The translations under genes were made by a program, and so were the position numbers. From NCBI GenBank assembly GCA_047967505.1, contig CM106540.1: a stretch of DNA of 64,000 nt; one strand, given 5' to 3'. The notes below the pieces were generated by a model that searched no databases, was not told the origin of the DNA, and saw nothing but the letters and a program-made list of their open reading frames with translations. Shown piece after piece: positions 23,200 to 34,963 of the stretch; position 1 is the first letter of the stretch, and each line of letters begins with the position of its first letter. This DNA comes from Dipteris shenzhenensis. Taxonomy: Eukaryota; Polypodiophyta; Polypodiopsida; Gleicheniales.

Positions 23200-23793
23200 A
23201 GCAATTTGATATATGTACCTTCATGGAAAATACACATTTTGTAGTCGCTTTATGTAGACCTTAGCAATATGTTTCTTGATATAATGACCTTTATATCCTA
23301 GGTCTATAGCCAATTGAGAAACTTGCATAGCATTCATGCTAGAGAGTTTTAGAGCATTCCTTAAAAGTCGATGACCTATTGAAACTTTTGTAGATACTCA
23401 GTGTGGTTCAAGTTTCCTTTTTTTCCCTCTTCAAGGGCGATTCTACAAGCTTCGCAAAAGTGTTGCCCATCAATGGGCTCAAACTTGCATCTATCAAGGA
23501 ACATGTTCTTTGCAACAAGCACATATCTCATCTCCATGTCATTCCCATATCTACTTTGGTAGAGGTTAGCTTCACGAGCAAAGTCACTATCTTTAAACTC
23601 TTTGAAGGCTTTGAGGAAATCTCCACGCTTTTGAAATGTGACTTCCTTCCAACTGAGGATCATCTTCTGGAAGTCTCACAAACTTCATTGGATGGAGAGT
23701 GACATTGCTTGCAAATGGCATTTTAGCATTCTTGGTCTCTTCATACAACTTGCATGCAAAATGCACATCTAGCTTCCATTGGTTTGTGAACAA
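23200..23793 (-). pseudogene. Coding remnant upstream of the SET-like segment, family unknown
   Basis: Three minus-strand frames overlap end to end: 23793-23660 (LDVHFACKLYEETKNAKMPF), 23663-23376 (REANLYQSRYGNDMEMRYVL, IDGQHFCEACRIALEEGKKG) and 23362-23225 (MQVSQLAIDLGYKGHYIKKH). Composition and continuity look like a real protein broken by two frameshifts (or interrupted by introns). The last piece could form a small helix-turn-helix, but that is a guess. It leads directly into the SET-like remnant. Confidence 0.4.
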
Positions 23794-23799
23794 GGAAGC

Positions 23800-24355
23800 T
23801 CGATCAATGAGTAGTGTAAAAAGGAGAAATGTTCAGAATTTCAAGCTCTACACTCTAACAACCATCACATGGTCTGATTTATTCCTTAAGGTGTTGTTTT
23901 ACTAGAAAACATGCATTTTCGTAAACCGATAACGAAGAGTTTCAGCTAGGAATTTTTTATTTTTTACTTAAGTTGGAAAAATTTTAGCTCTCCTAGCTCT
24001 TGAGTGATATGTTTATGAAAGTTCGAAGTAGTTTGTTTTTTACACATACCTGTGTATGTTTACTCGTTACTTGAGACACTAGTCTCCCTGACAGTAGTGC
24101 CAAATGTTGGCTCTTTCCCATGGCTTCCACGGGAAGAGCAGGGTATTCTTAATATGTAAGGTTTCGAGGCTTTTTGTCACCTACGGACAAATTGGGGTTG
24201 TCATTTGTAGTATACGTGTAGCTTAGGACCTCGAGTCTTATTTTGGTGAGAGACGTAGGCTTAAGTGTGGTAAGCAAACATAGTGCATGCATGTGTAAAA
24301 GGAACGTGTATCATCATGTTTGAGGTAATGAAGACTTTTGTCTTCATTGGGGGTT
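23800..24355. other. No gene seen
   Basis: No coding potential recognised on either strand, and no terminal repeats. Confidence 0.4.
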
Positions 24356-24530
24356 GCAGGGTTTAGGAAGAGTTTAAGGGTTAGAAGAAGGTTCCAGAGT
24401 TTAGAAGGAGGTTCGAAGGTTTAGAAAGAGGTTCCAGAGTTTAGAAAAGGTTTAAGGGTTAGAAGGAGGTTCCAAAGTTTAGAAGGAGGTTCAAGGGTTA
24501 GAAGGAGATTCCAAGGTTTACAGTGAGGCT
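24356..24530. repeat. Degenerate ~21-base tandem repeat (gttagaaggaggttccaag)
   Basis: About eight units of roughly 20-24 bases alternating 'gtttagaaggaggttcc' and 'aagggttagaaggaggttc'. Purine-rich on the plus strand. Confidence 0.85.
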
Positions 24531-24639
24531 ACTGAGTCTGAGGAAGAAGATGCATTTGCTTATTTTTCTGTAAGTGTGGAAATTTCACATCCTCCTGAAG
24601 ATGAGGGATATATTTAGGGATTGGTACAATTTCTCCGCC

Positions 24640-24925
24640 CACCCGCCTTGTGCCCTCAGCCCCCTCCCCTCCTCCTGCGCCCTCAGCCCCCTCCCCTCCT
24701 CCCGTGCCCTCACCCCCTCCCCTCCACCCTTCCCTCTAGCCCCCCTCGTCGTTGCGTGAAAACCCCCCCTTCCCCCTCCGCCCGCCCACCCTGCGCCCTT
24801 AGTCCCCTCACCTCCTCCCGCACCCTCACCCACTCCCCTCCACCCTCCCCTCCCCTCTATCCTCCCTTCCACCCACCCCCCGCCGCCACGCGATGCCCCC
24901 CCCTCCCCCCCCCAAAAAAAACAAT
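24640..24925. repeat. C-rich low-complexity tract with ~32-base period
   Basis: Repeats of 'gccctcagccccctcccctcc' type units form an almost G-free plus strand ending in a run of C then A (24897-24920). Long chance frames on both strands come from this bias and are not genes. Confidence 0.9.
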
Positions 24926-24959
24926 TAATTTTTTGTAATCTATTATTTAAATTATTTAT

Positions 24960-25235
24960 ATTTATTTTTTAAAAAACTAACCTAATCCTCAATCTAACCC
25001 TATGTTAGTTTAACCTAGATTAGGTTAGGTTAGTTTAACCTAGGTTAGGTTAGTCTAACTTAGTTAGGTTTAACCTAGGTTAGTTACTATAACAGGTAGA
25101 TTAGTTTAACTAACCTTTAGTTAGTAACTAGCTATAGTTAGTGAAACTAGTTCGATTAACCTCCTAATTATAGTAATTGAGGAGGATATAGGCTAGTTAA
25201 TCTAACTAGAATTAACTTAGTTCAAACCCCTTAGT
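24960..25235. repeat. GTTAG/CTAAC-rich region
   Basis: Dense degenerate 'ggttagtttaacctag' motifs on both strands, giving many short inverted repeats. A similar stretch lies at 48600-48790, again upstream of a gypsy gag start. Confidence 0.8.
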
Positions 25236-25787
25236 TGGACTTAAAGTCCATTCACACCACCCTTAAGACCCCCCCCAAAAGGCCAATTTTACCCCTACTT
25301 CAACACTTCATATCGCGCCCATTTGGGACCCAAATTAGACCCCGTTTGAACCAAAATTTCACACATGAAAACATCATGCTACAGGGCATTTTTTTAGCCC
25401 ATTACACACCATTTTGGCATCCCTGCACTTGCTCATTTGTGCCCCCATGTGAGCCTCCTTTCTTCACGCCGTGACCTCTGATTGATGATCCATATACACT
25501 GGCACATTTCCCTACACACGTAGGACAACCTTAGTCACATTATTAACACGACAGTCCCTTCACAACCTAACAACACTCTAACCCTCCCAACAAAACTACA
25601 TCCACACCCGCACTTGTGGCAGAGATACCCTTTGCAAATCTCGCCCAATCTGCATGCAACTACATTTTGGCATGCCTCTGACTCCAATGCTCGCCAAATC
25701 CGCATACAACCCCCGCCCCTGACAACCCTCCACCCCGAATCCTCCCCTAAGATTCAATCACTCCCTTTAACTCCTCCATGCCACAAC
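25236..25787. other. Possible leader of a gypsy element
   Basis: C-rich, non-coding. Its position directly upstream of a gypsy gag start suggests LTR/5' UTR, but no PBS or LTR pair is visible. Confidence 0.35.
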
Positions 25788-26010
25788 ATGGCTAGACGCC
25801 ATCGCGACAATGGTGGGGATATCGACCTCAATACAGAGGCTGACAATTTCTTTAATCGAAGAAATAATAACACTCAAGGTAGGCGCCCCTTGGGAAAATA
25901 GGAACTTTCCAAATATAATAGTAGGGGAGATCCAACCCGATTCCTCCAGCATTTTGATGCCGCATGCCGAGCACGTGGAGATCAATCCCATGAAACCATT
26001 AAGAAGTAAT
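25788..26010 (+). pseudogene. gypsy gag N-terminal fragment
   Basis: An ATG at 25788 opens MARRHRDNGGDIDLN. After a stop at 25899 the other usable codons read GDPTRFLQHFDAACRARGDQ, resembling the opening of the Retrotrans_gag capsid domain. The coding is lost after about 26010. Confidence 0.5.
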
Positions 26011-26214
26011 TATATTTGTACCTTTCTTATCCACCTCATAATAAAAGAAGGGAAATCTATACAACATCTAATGATAATTATTCATGGGAACTTGCAAATC
26101 AAAGGTAATTCCCACTATTTTGATAAATTTATAATTGATTCTCATTTCCTATGGATTTCAAGAGAATTAGGATGAGAAATCCCTTTAAAACAAAAAATTG
26201 CACGAAGATGAGTT

Positions 26215-26650
26215 TTCTTAGGATTATACATGAATTGATTATAGATCCTTCTCTAGCTTTGTGATGAACTCGCCATTGCCACCTATCACTATAAGACCAT
26301 CTACATTAAAAAATGCAATGGTTATGTCTTTCCCAAACTAGCAAAATATTTGTTGATTTTGCTATACCAACTTGTGGGTGCTTGTTTCAAGCCACATAAA
26401 CTCTTCTTTATTTTGTAGGCTTTTTGGTCTTTTCCTTTTTTCACTTACCTTTGTGCATGATGCATATATATACCTCTTTATATAGACCTGTATATCTATG
26501 TATCCATTCAAGAATGCATTTTTACCATCAAGTTGGTATAGATTCCATCTGTTATTGGTTGCTAGGAATACCAAAATATTATGCTTTATTGTGTTTGTTA
26601 TGTCCAAGCATGATACAATTTCTTGATTTGACATCAAGTTTCCTCCTAAA
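26215..26650 (-). pseudogene. copia reverse-transcriptase fragment
   Basis: On the minus strand: LVFLATNNRWNLYQLDGKNA then FLNGYIDIQVYIKR, the copia '[19 protein letters not shown]' block. Further downstream ITIAFFNVDGLIVIGGNGEF occupies the catalytic position (YVDDLI in live elements, NVDGLI here). Only about 430 bases are recognisable. Confidence 0.75.
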
Positions 26651-26699
26651 GTTTTGAGATGACACATGCATCCACACTTGCAATAAAATGCACGCACCA

Positions 26700-28025
26700 G
26701 AGTCCTTCATTTTAGGTTGATGTGCTCACTCGATGTCCTCTAGCTATTCCTTTATTCTTTACAGATCCTGCATCACGTAGTTTATGACATGTACATTAAT
26801 CATACATTCCTACATTTGTCACACATCCTCCATTGCACTCACGTCATCATTTGTACCCCACATTTGTACCACCTAAGTTTATGCCTCTTGCCATAAATTA
26901 AGATTCATTTCCCTCTCTTACACTCACATACACTTGCACATGCACCTGTAGCCTTGCCACCTACATCACCAACACTAATAGAATGTGTTCAAGCTAGAAC
27001 ACGTCCACAGCCTACTTGATGCCACATGGACCACAACTCACACTTCTCCAACGACAAGATGTGCAGTTCACAATAGACACAGCTATGGTCATAGGTATTA
27101 GTGGGAATGTTAGAGGTGCACCATTAAAGGAACCTCATTTAACCATATGATAATTTATGCTTTTAAGTTATTAAAGTAGGTTCTTGCAAAACCTAATGAT
27201 TTGCTTTGGAATGGAAATTATTTGATAGATGGTTGAACTATCTCTCGCATGATAGTAAGAGACCATCTTCAATGGGACACCGAGATGATGCAAGAAAGTT
27301 AGGAAGAGCTCTGCGTGTACATCATCATGTTTTGAATATTTTGAGTGCACTTATACGCACTGCCCACTAGATGCATTAGCACAATGTCTTCCAAAACAAT
27401 CTGCATGCACAAACCATTATGCTATATCTCTTCAAGGCATTCGAGGAAGTGTATTTAGGCATTTGTGATTGGGAGATGATGAAATCAACAAGAACTAAAA
27501 AGGATTCTCTGGAATTAAAGAGTAACAATCCTAACATGATGCATGGAATCTATCAAAAATATTTCATCATGCTGCAATGAAGTGCTTGTGTATGGACCCA
27601 CAACTATTTTCAATTGAACAAGATGTATACACAATGTCTTGCTACATCATGAGGCTGATGAACATCTGTATATTGTGTACTTATACCGGTCTTGCACAAG
27701 ATCTGCTAAGTAGGCTACGACGACTAGCTCAATTATAAAAATATATTGAGGTAAGTAGTTGTACTTTGATAGCAAATTTTAGTAGCATTCTTACCTCGCA
27801 AAATGATGGCTGCAACTTTGTCCCAACAAAGGATTGCGGCATGTTGATAATTGCACATAAGTGTATGGAACATGTATGTTGCAATGTAGTGAATAAAAGA
27901 ATAACATCCTTGCACAATCACAAATATAATAATTTATTTTTAAAACAATCATTTACTTAGAATTGAAAAATAATTATATTATTTCAAAAGGAAAAATTAC
28001 ACCGATTGAAAGAATTACTGAAGAG
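26700..28025. other. No gene seen
   Basis: AT-rich sequence with only short chance frames. It may be old transposon debris. Confidence 0.4.
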
Positions 28026-28029
28026 ATTT

Positions 28030-28840
28030 GCATATAAGAGCAATTCCTAAAACCAAGTTAGGGTACATACGTATATATATCACGCATATATATGACACAT
28101 ATGACACCGGGTTAGGCTACATATATATATATATCACACATATTATAGATAAAATTTAATGAGAGAACCAAGCCAAGTTTTTTAGCCTATTGGAAACCCT
28201 TCTTATGTTGCAATCCACACCATTGCATATCCATTATTATGTCTTGGATGAACAAAAAATACTTATAAAAAATAAAGACAAATGGAGATCAAATATTAGT
28301 TTTAGACTAAGGTTCTTTTATTTCTCTTTGAAATCTTTGGTCAATGTTTTGCCATCTCAAAAGACAACTTCCTTGCCTTATTTTTTAGCCGCCGCCTTTA
28401 CCTTTGCAAGCTCTAAGGTTTTCTTCTTTAGTTGAGCTTTTGTGAGTTCCTCTGAAATCCACACTATTAATCCTTATCGCTTATTGGATTGTCTAATAAT
28501 TTTTGTTCCTTTGAGCTTTTTCATTAAAAGTAACAATTGTATGTGCTTCTTCTTGACCAATATCAAACTCCAAATCTACCTGCTCAATGCTTGGTAAAGA
28601 TTTGTTGATTGAAATTATAACAATAGAAAGAATGAGTGAGGACTCAGGAGATCACTACCTCCTGTGCTAATAGGAACAATTTCTAAAACCCGGTTAAGAT
28701 ATACACACATATATTAGACATATATAGAAAATTTGAATGGGAGAACCAAGCCAAATTTCTCAACATTTTGGAATACCTCTTTTTATGTTGCAAATTGCCA
28801 CACCATCACACAGTCATTGTTATGGCATGTATTACGAAGC
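28030..28840. repeat. Diverged direct duplication with AT microsatellite
   Basis: The segment at about 28030-28240 (AATTCCTAAAACC, AGAACCAAGCCAA, TTATGTTGCAA) recurs at about 28665-28840 in the same order with many changes, an offset near 630 bases. The first copy contains (TA)n runs at 28070-28135. Confidence 0.75.
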
Positions 28841-31130
28841 AACTACAAAACTACTTGATAATTGAGGTTGTATATACCAGCTATTGGCATGTTTTGGACC
28901 AAAAAAGAGCTTAAGAAACACGATTGATGTGCTAATTTCATCTTTCTACATATACAATGGGTACTTTGGATACATCCGAGCATTGCTCAATGATGAAAAT
29001 ACTCGCTAAAAGTTATAAAGGCATCACTATACATGACAGATCCATAGTAAGAACCATACAAATCTACTTATTAAGCCTCTTAAACCACTAATCAAAACTT
29101 ATTTCATCACTACCCAAAGATCATCCTTGCTATAGGGAGCATCCCTTTTTATGCATGTAAGCAAAAAATTGTATGAATTGAATCCTATTATGGCCCAAGT
29201 ATTATTTGTTGAGATTGAAGTTTTGTCACACTAAAACATCTTGCTAGAAGTAGACAAAGGCATTAGCATATATGATAGAATCATAGCAACACTCCCTTAA
29301 GTACCTTCACACGTTAGTCAATTGGACTTCAGCTTACATCCAAAAATTAAAAAATTTATACAAGAGATAGTTAAGCGATCAACAATTATTTGAAAATGCC
29401 TTATCTCTTACATATAAGATCCAACTCTACTAAAAAATTCTTAGCAGCTACACGTGGAGAACAAAGGGGAGCCCTAAATCGTATAGGTTTATATAATATT
29501 GGCAAAGCTTGAGAACCTAATTGAAGGGTTGAGTAGATGATAGTTAGTCCAATCACACCTTGTAATTAGTTAAGCTTTGAAATACCAAAGGGCTAACACC
29601 CCATACAAAGTCAGAGACACATCTACTCATATTCCCATTTGAGGACAGCTTGCCATGCACTTACCGGGGACCTAGCAAAATATAATACATGAATAAAAAT
29701 GGAAAATGTGATTAATCCTTGACCATTTATGACACACTAGAGTTTAAGATAGTATTGTCAAGTTACAAATTGTGCTAGAACACTACAACCATTGACATCA
29801 TTTTCAATGATAGAAAGTACACTGAAATTTCAGAGTTACTACCATCAATTTAAGCATCGATAAGAAAGCATTGGAATAGATGTAGCAAATGATGTCAAAA
29901 TTCCCATTTTGGTAAATGCTATTTTGATAAAAATAGAAACATTAATATCAATGGTATTTTTGACACTATGAAAATTTCTCCAGGCCCATTTGTGAAGCTT
30001 ATTTTGACACTAATATCGATGCTGGTTAATGAATTTTTAATGCTAATATCGATGCTAATATTGACGTTGGTAAAAAATCCCAAAGCTGTTTTGATGGAAA
30101 TATCGATGCTTTCCTATTTTGTCAAATTTTTTAAAGGGCTTATTAGGGCTTGGCCAAGCCCTAAAATGCCAAATGTCAATATTACAGTATATTGATTATT
30201 TATATGCTTCACATTGTTTGGCTAGAAAATTTCCTGCTACATTTTCCCTTATCTATCCTTGTTTGGTTTGTATGAGATTACTACTTGTTTATTGCAAAAC
30301 GATGGGCTAGGTGCGCATTGTTGAATGTATAGTGTCAAAGCATCAAAACTCAACCTATTCTACCCCTAGTGCTTGGACCATGCTCACAGACGCGCTTCGT
30401 AGAGTCCCATCTAATAGGATCATTATCACAACACTAGTGGTTAGAGATACAAGTGGAAAATACGTGGAGTTGTCAATTCCTAGGGCCTTCGATCATATCA
30501 GTTTGGGACTACTAAAAGCCCATTCAATCAACCTAACTAGCAACCTAGGCATTTAGAAATGTGACTGAAAAGGCCATTGAGTCCACCTTTTTGGCTTGTT
30601 GATATCGTTTTACCTCACCCACTAGATTTGCCTAATGCTTGTTGGTTTAGTAGACCAGTGGTTAGCTTACAAGTTTGCTAACATGTACATTTTCTCAACA
30701 CTTGGTATGAAAGTTATCATATAGTAAGCAATAATGAGAGCTTACTTATTATTAATTACCCTAAAGCTACCCCCAAGTCCTTGCACTTTGCCAAATAATG
30801 GACCATGGTAGAGTATGATCTAAGTCTAGCCCTACTTCCCTTTATAACCAAAACTTGTTCCTCTTGTCTCATTTGATTAACATATGTTATCACTCTTTTT
30901 TGAGAACAACACATGTCTTCCCATCAAAGGCTAACTTTACCTTTTGGGGCATGGTATGGTGACATGTATTATTTCCTACCTTTGGAATAATGCTGGTGTT
31001 TGATCATTCAATTATGTATATAGCAATTTTTAAACATTACAACAAAGCTTTGCAATAAAAATCAACCCCTAGTTTTCTCAATTTGCTTAATCCATTCCTA
31101 TATTATTTTGCATATACCAGAATTGAACAG
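28841..31130. other. No gene seen
   Basis: AT-rich and without recognisable coding. 'aatatcgatgct' recurs four times at 30007-30110. An 81-codon plus-strand frame (30311-30556) matches nothing I know and is probably chance. Confidence 0.4.
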
Positions 31131-31133
31131 GTA

Positions 31134-31215
31134 GGTGTGTGTATGTGTACACTGTGTGTATGCGTGTATGTGTGCATGTGTGCATGTGTGTGTGTCTGTG
31201 CACGTGTGTGAGGAA
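31134..31215. repeat. (TG)n-rich microsatellite
   Basis: Interrupted TG repeat with GTATG and GCATG variants. Confidence 0.9.
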
Positions 31216-32280
31216 GATGAAGATCTAGATGTCTGTGCAATTCTCTTTGGTTAAGTTTCATATGGTATATGGCTTACAAAGTTCACCCATTAGTACATAC
31301 TTTTTGGCTTGCTTACGTTCACACATTAGCAACGGATACATTATTCTAGAAATACCTCTCAAGAGTATTACTTAATGATGCAAGCTGAGTTTTGGGTTTG
31401 TTGAACTAGAATAGGATGTACGTGGATGTTATTAAATAATGAAGATTTCCTACATTTTCAATATAAATATATGAAGACATTATTATTATTGAATATTATT
31501 TTCATGGGTGATATTAGAAACAATGATCAAATAATTTTGGAAGCTAAGAACAGGGCCCTGTTGCATGCTTACATTTTCAATCTTAAATAAATCTACATGT
31601 ATAAACTATGTCAAGTTGCTATTTTATAAATCCCCTCATGCACATAGATGGGATGTAAGTCCCCCCATTAACAAGATACCCCTGAGTGCACTAAAGTGCT
31701 ATGTCACATGTTTATGAGTGACCCTCGGGGTAATTGCCAAACCCAAATGGGGTCACATTAAAATAGTCCTTAACTTTGGACTACTCAATTTCAAGAAATG
31801 TGACACATAACCCCCCTTTTGAAAACTTGTTATTTCAAGTAATTATTTTATGGGATACTTAGATTCTTTCTTTGCTTGCTTGATTTTCCTACCACTTCAA
31901 CAATTGTCGCTCACATTTTTGGGCTCGCTTGATTTTTCACGCTCACTCTATCGATTGCCTCAAAATATAGGGGATCCCAAGTGGTGGGGTATGCATATAA
32001 ATAGGTGTCCAACATATCAACCTAGACATTGGCTAACGTTCTTATTTTTATTCTCCATGGCCTCATCACAGAAAGGCTCCACTGGGGGTGGATTGTTTAT
32101 ATTGTAGATGCTACCTTTTCTAGTATGCAATCCTAGGCTTGGTGCAACTCTCTTTGTAGTTGGCTGATTCAAACATAATCCGGGCACACCCATGATCCCA
32201 AATAGTAGTCATCCTCTTGTAGCCAAATAGTAGTCATCCTCTTGCAGAAACTAATCTCTTCTTCTAGACACTCTTGTATG
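31216..32280. other. No gene seen
   Basis: AT-rich sequence without coding potential. A 22-base piece containing CCAAATAGTAGTCATCC is repeated in tandem at about 32195-32243. Confidence 0.4.
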
Positions 32281-32289
32281 ACCTTGTAC

Positions 32290-33015
32290 CTCTTCTATAG
32301 GTATACATCTCATTCTATATGAGCAATGGTATGCATCAACTTCGTCTAGTTGAGCCTTGTAATGTTGTTTCTATATGCTATTCTATATATGAACTTGTGC
32401 CTCTTTTATAGCCTTACATTTCTTATATATATGAGAGTATGATTTCTATAAGCATACATTGCATTTCTTTTCATGTATGGTAGGATGAACTTCTTCGATT
32501 TGGGCCTTATGATATGAATGATCATATGTTTCTATATGCTCATTCTACACGAGCTTATGCCTCTTCTATACGCTCCTTCTATATGAGCTTTTGCTTGGCA
32601 TATGGTTCTTTAATCAACATATGTTACATACATTTCTTCTCATAAGCATATGTTCCTTCTCATTCGCTTGTGTCTTTGTAGAGCATATGTCTCTTCTCAA
32701 TAAGCTTGTGCCTTTTTACATATGCTTCTACAGAGTGTAATTTTTTTAATAAGCATATGTTACATACTTTTCCTCTCATGAGCTCATGCCTCTTCTATTG
32801 ACATATGATAGGCATATGCATACGCTTCTTTTATAAGCATATGTTTCTTCTATATGAGCACATGCTTGAGTGTAAATACATGTTTCTTCTGGCATATGTT
32901 TCTTTTATAAGCATATGCATATATTTATGTTGTATGCACATGTCTCTTCTACATGAGCATGGCACGAGCACAAATTCCCTCTATATAAGCCACATGTTTC
33001 TATAGAATGTATGAT
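32290..33015. repeat. Degenerate minisatellite of 'cttctatatgagcatatg' type
   Basis: More than 20 imperfect units combining TTCTATATGAGC, GCATATGTTTC and TAAGCATATG, with irregular 18-36-base spacing. Many contain the CATATG palindrome. Confidence 0.8.
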
Positions 33016-34290
33016 TCTTTCATAAGCTTACGCTACAAAAGATAGGCATAAGCATTTGTGGTTGGTGTGTTGGTGATATTGAAAGTAATATACTAATCAA
33101 AAAGTGTGTATTAGGGATTATTGAGATTTTTTCAATCCTTGTGTGTGTTTCCTTGGATTATTCTTTCTTGCTCTTTATTTTGGACATTGATAACAAGTCT
33201 AGTAGTGCTACGATGCCTATTTTTCCATCTTGTTTGAGATATGATCCATTCCAAACTTAAATTACGTAGTATAAGAACTTAAACTTTATGGATACTAGCA
33301 AGCCATATTTAAATTTTTATAAAATAATATAAGTATTTCTTCCTTGGTGATTCATCTATTATGGCTCCTCATAATCATTACCTTTTAACAATATTTTCAT
33401 ACTCGGTGTTGTTTCATATAATCTTGGACCTTCTTTGGGGTTCTTTGCCAATCTACGTGTGGAAGCATGCACGCGCGTGCACACACACACACATTAAAAG
33501 GATTAGAGGGTTCCCTAAATTGGGTGGGTTGTTGTAGAAAAGGCACATATTAAGTTCATTGTGGAAGTATTGCTTTCTTTTTTTTTTAACAAAGATGTGA
33601 AAGATTCCCTCTTAAGGTCCTTCAAGTTGATTCCCTTTTGTCACTTTTTATAGGCAAATATTGGTAGCTCAATTTTTGTTTCCTTCCATCAGCTCAAGTT
33701 CCATGTGTCCATTGGGTGTGATGGCCTTTTGTTGAGAGACGTTATAACTCTCCCCCCTTTGGTAAACATTATTTCTTGATGTCATATTATGCTTGATCTT
33801 CAAACCTCATTGCTACGCAACAATCTTAAAAGGAAGAAACATCAAAGATGACATGACTGAAAAGAAGATGTAAGAACAGAGAAGGAATGATGAGGATAGA
33901 GAAAGAAATAATAATCAAGAATAGGCAACTTTCCTTTACTAAATAACGAGGAAGATGGTTACACCCGCTTTAGACGGGCAACGTTCTCCTTGCTATAGCT
34001 TGCCCTTGGCGGGGCAGTGCTAACAATCGATTGTGAGATGAGTACGAAACCGTTTATGTCGTAGGTAAGACGCATGTCTATTATAAGAATTGATAAGTCG
34101 GATGAACCGGTGGAAAGAGGACTTCTACTGAAAATTTAATATGGATGGGAGTTTTGATTAAAATTAAATTAGACTTTATATCTTATATTGTTTCAAGGTC
34201 TCTTGCAGAAGTAAGGAGGGGTAGAGGGGTAGAATGGACGCTTCTAACCGAAAGGGCAAAAGATGCAATTCCCTTTTAAAAATGAGAAGA
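33016..34290. other. Upstream intergenic DNA of the kinesin gene
   Basis: No gene recognised. A short (CA)n tract with CGCGCG lies at 33468-33492. The block at about 33960-34090 is less AT-rich than its surroundings and unassigned. Confidence 0.4.
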
Positions 34291-34749
34291 GAGTTTTGTC
34301 ATATGCCGCTTTTTTTTTTGGGGGTAGGCCGGCGGGGCGACGGGCGGTGCGGCGGTAGAGGAGTTGAGCGGGGGATGCAGACAGCGACACGTGGAGGGAG
34401 TCGGTGGTAAAAAAACTCAATCGGTAATGGTATTTTTTGAACGAATTGATGATGATGTTCGTTCGCCTACTTCCCTCCCTGCAACTCAAGAAACCTCCTC
34501 CATCGCCATAGCCAGTTAGCAGCCCAACCACACCTCCAACTTTGCCCTAATCTCTCCCTCCTCGCCCCGCCCTTGTCACACTTCGCTATCGCAATTCTTA
34601 AACGGCTTGGCCCGATTCGCAGTCAGAAATTCGACAGTCTTGCAGCCTAGTCTGCAGCCGATGGTGGTTGCTCCGCCGTTGTAGCTGCAGGAGGCCTTCG
34701 GATGAAATCTGCCACTGCCTCATCATCCGATCAACTCTTCTGACCAAGG
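34291..34749 (+). promoter_or_regulatory. Probable promoter/5' UTR of the kinesin gene
   Basis: A GC-rich block at 34315-34380 stands out from AT-rich surroundings, followed by C/T-rich sequence up to the ATG at 34750. The position suits a promoter and 5' leader. No TATA box or start site can be assigned by eye. Confidence 0.4.
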
Positions 34750-34963
34750 ATGGCTTTCACAGGCTACAGAAATGGTTCTAGCATCAATTCTCGCGCAATG
34801 CCACGGTTGGATAAGCCGCTTTCCGCTAGCTCCAACGTCAGGTCTTCCGTTCCTTCTCCTCCTCCTTACACGCGAGCAAAATCAGCATCACCGTCACATC
34901 TCCCGGCAGCAGGGAGACGTCACAGTACAGGCTCTCCAAAAACTTGGAAAAATGATTCAGGAG
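34750..34963 (+). CDS. ARK: Kinesin exon 1
   Basis: Starts at the first ATG giving the family-like [10 protein letters not shown]. Encodes a basic Ser/Pro-rich tail of about 71 residues ahead of the motor. Donor GAG|GTGGGA after the first base of a codon (phase 1). Reading past the donor gives unrelated residues to a stop at 35049. Confidence 0.85.

Noticed and set aside
24356-24530. Telomere-like repeat (GTTTAGGG type)
   Set aside because: The units are GGTTAGAAGGAGGTTC-like with a ~21-base period. The plant telomere unit TTTAGGG is not present in tandem.
24585-24938. Long open frames on both strands (Gly/Arg-rich and Pro-rich proteins)
   Set aside because: They arise from the C-rich low-complexity tract. 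There is no domain and the sequence is a simple repeat.
30311-30556. 81-codon plus-strand frame as a gene
   Set aside because: Isolated, no motif and AT-rich surroundings. It cannot be told from chance.
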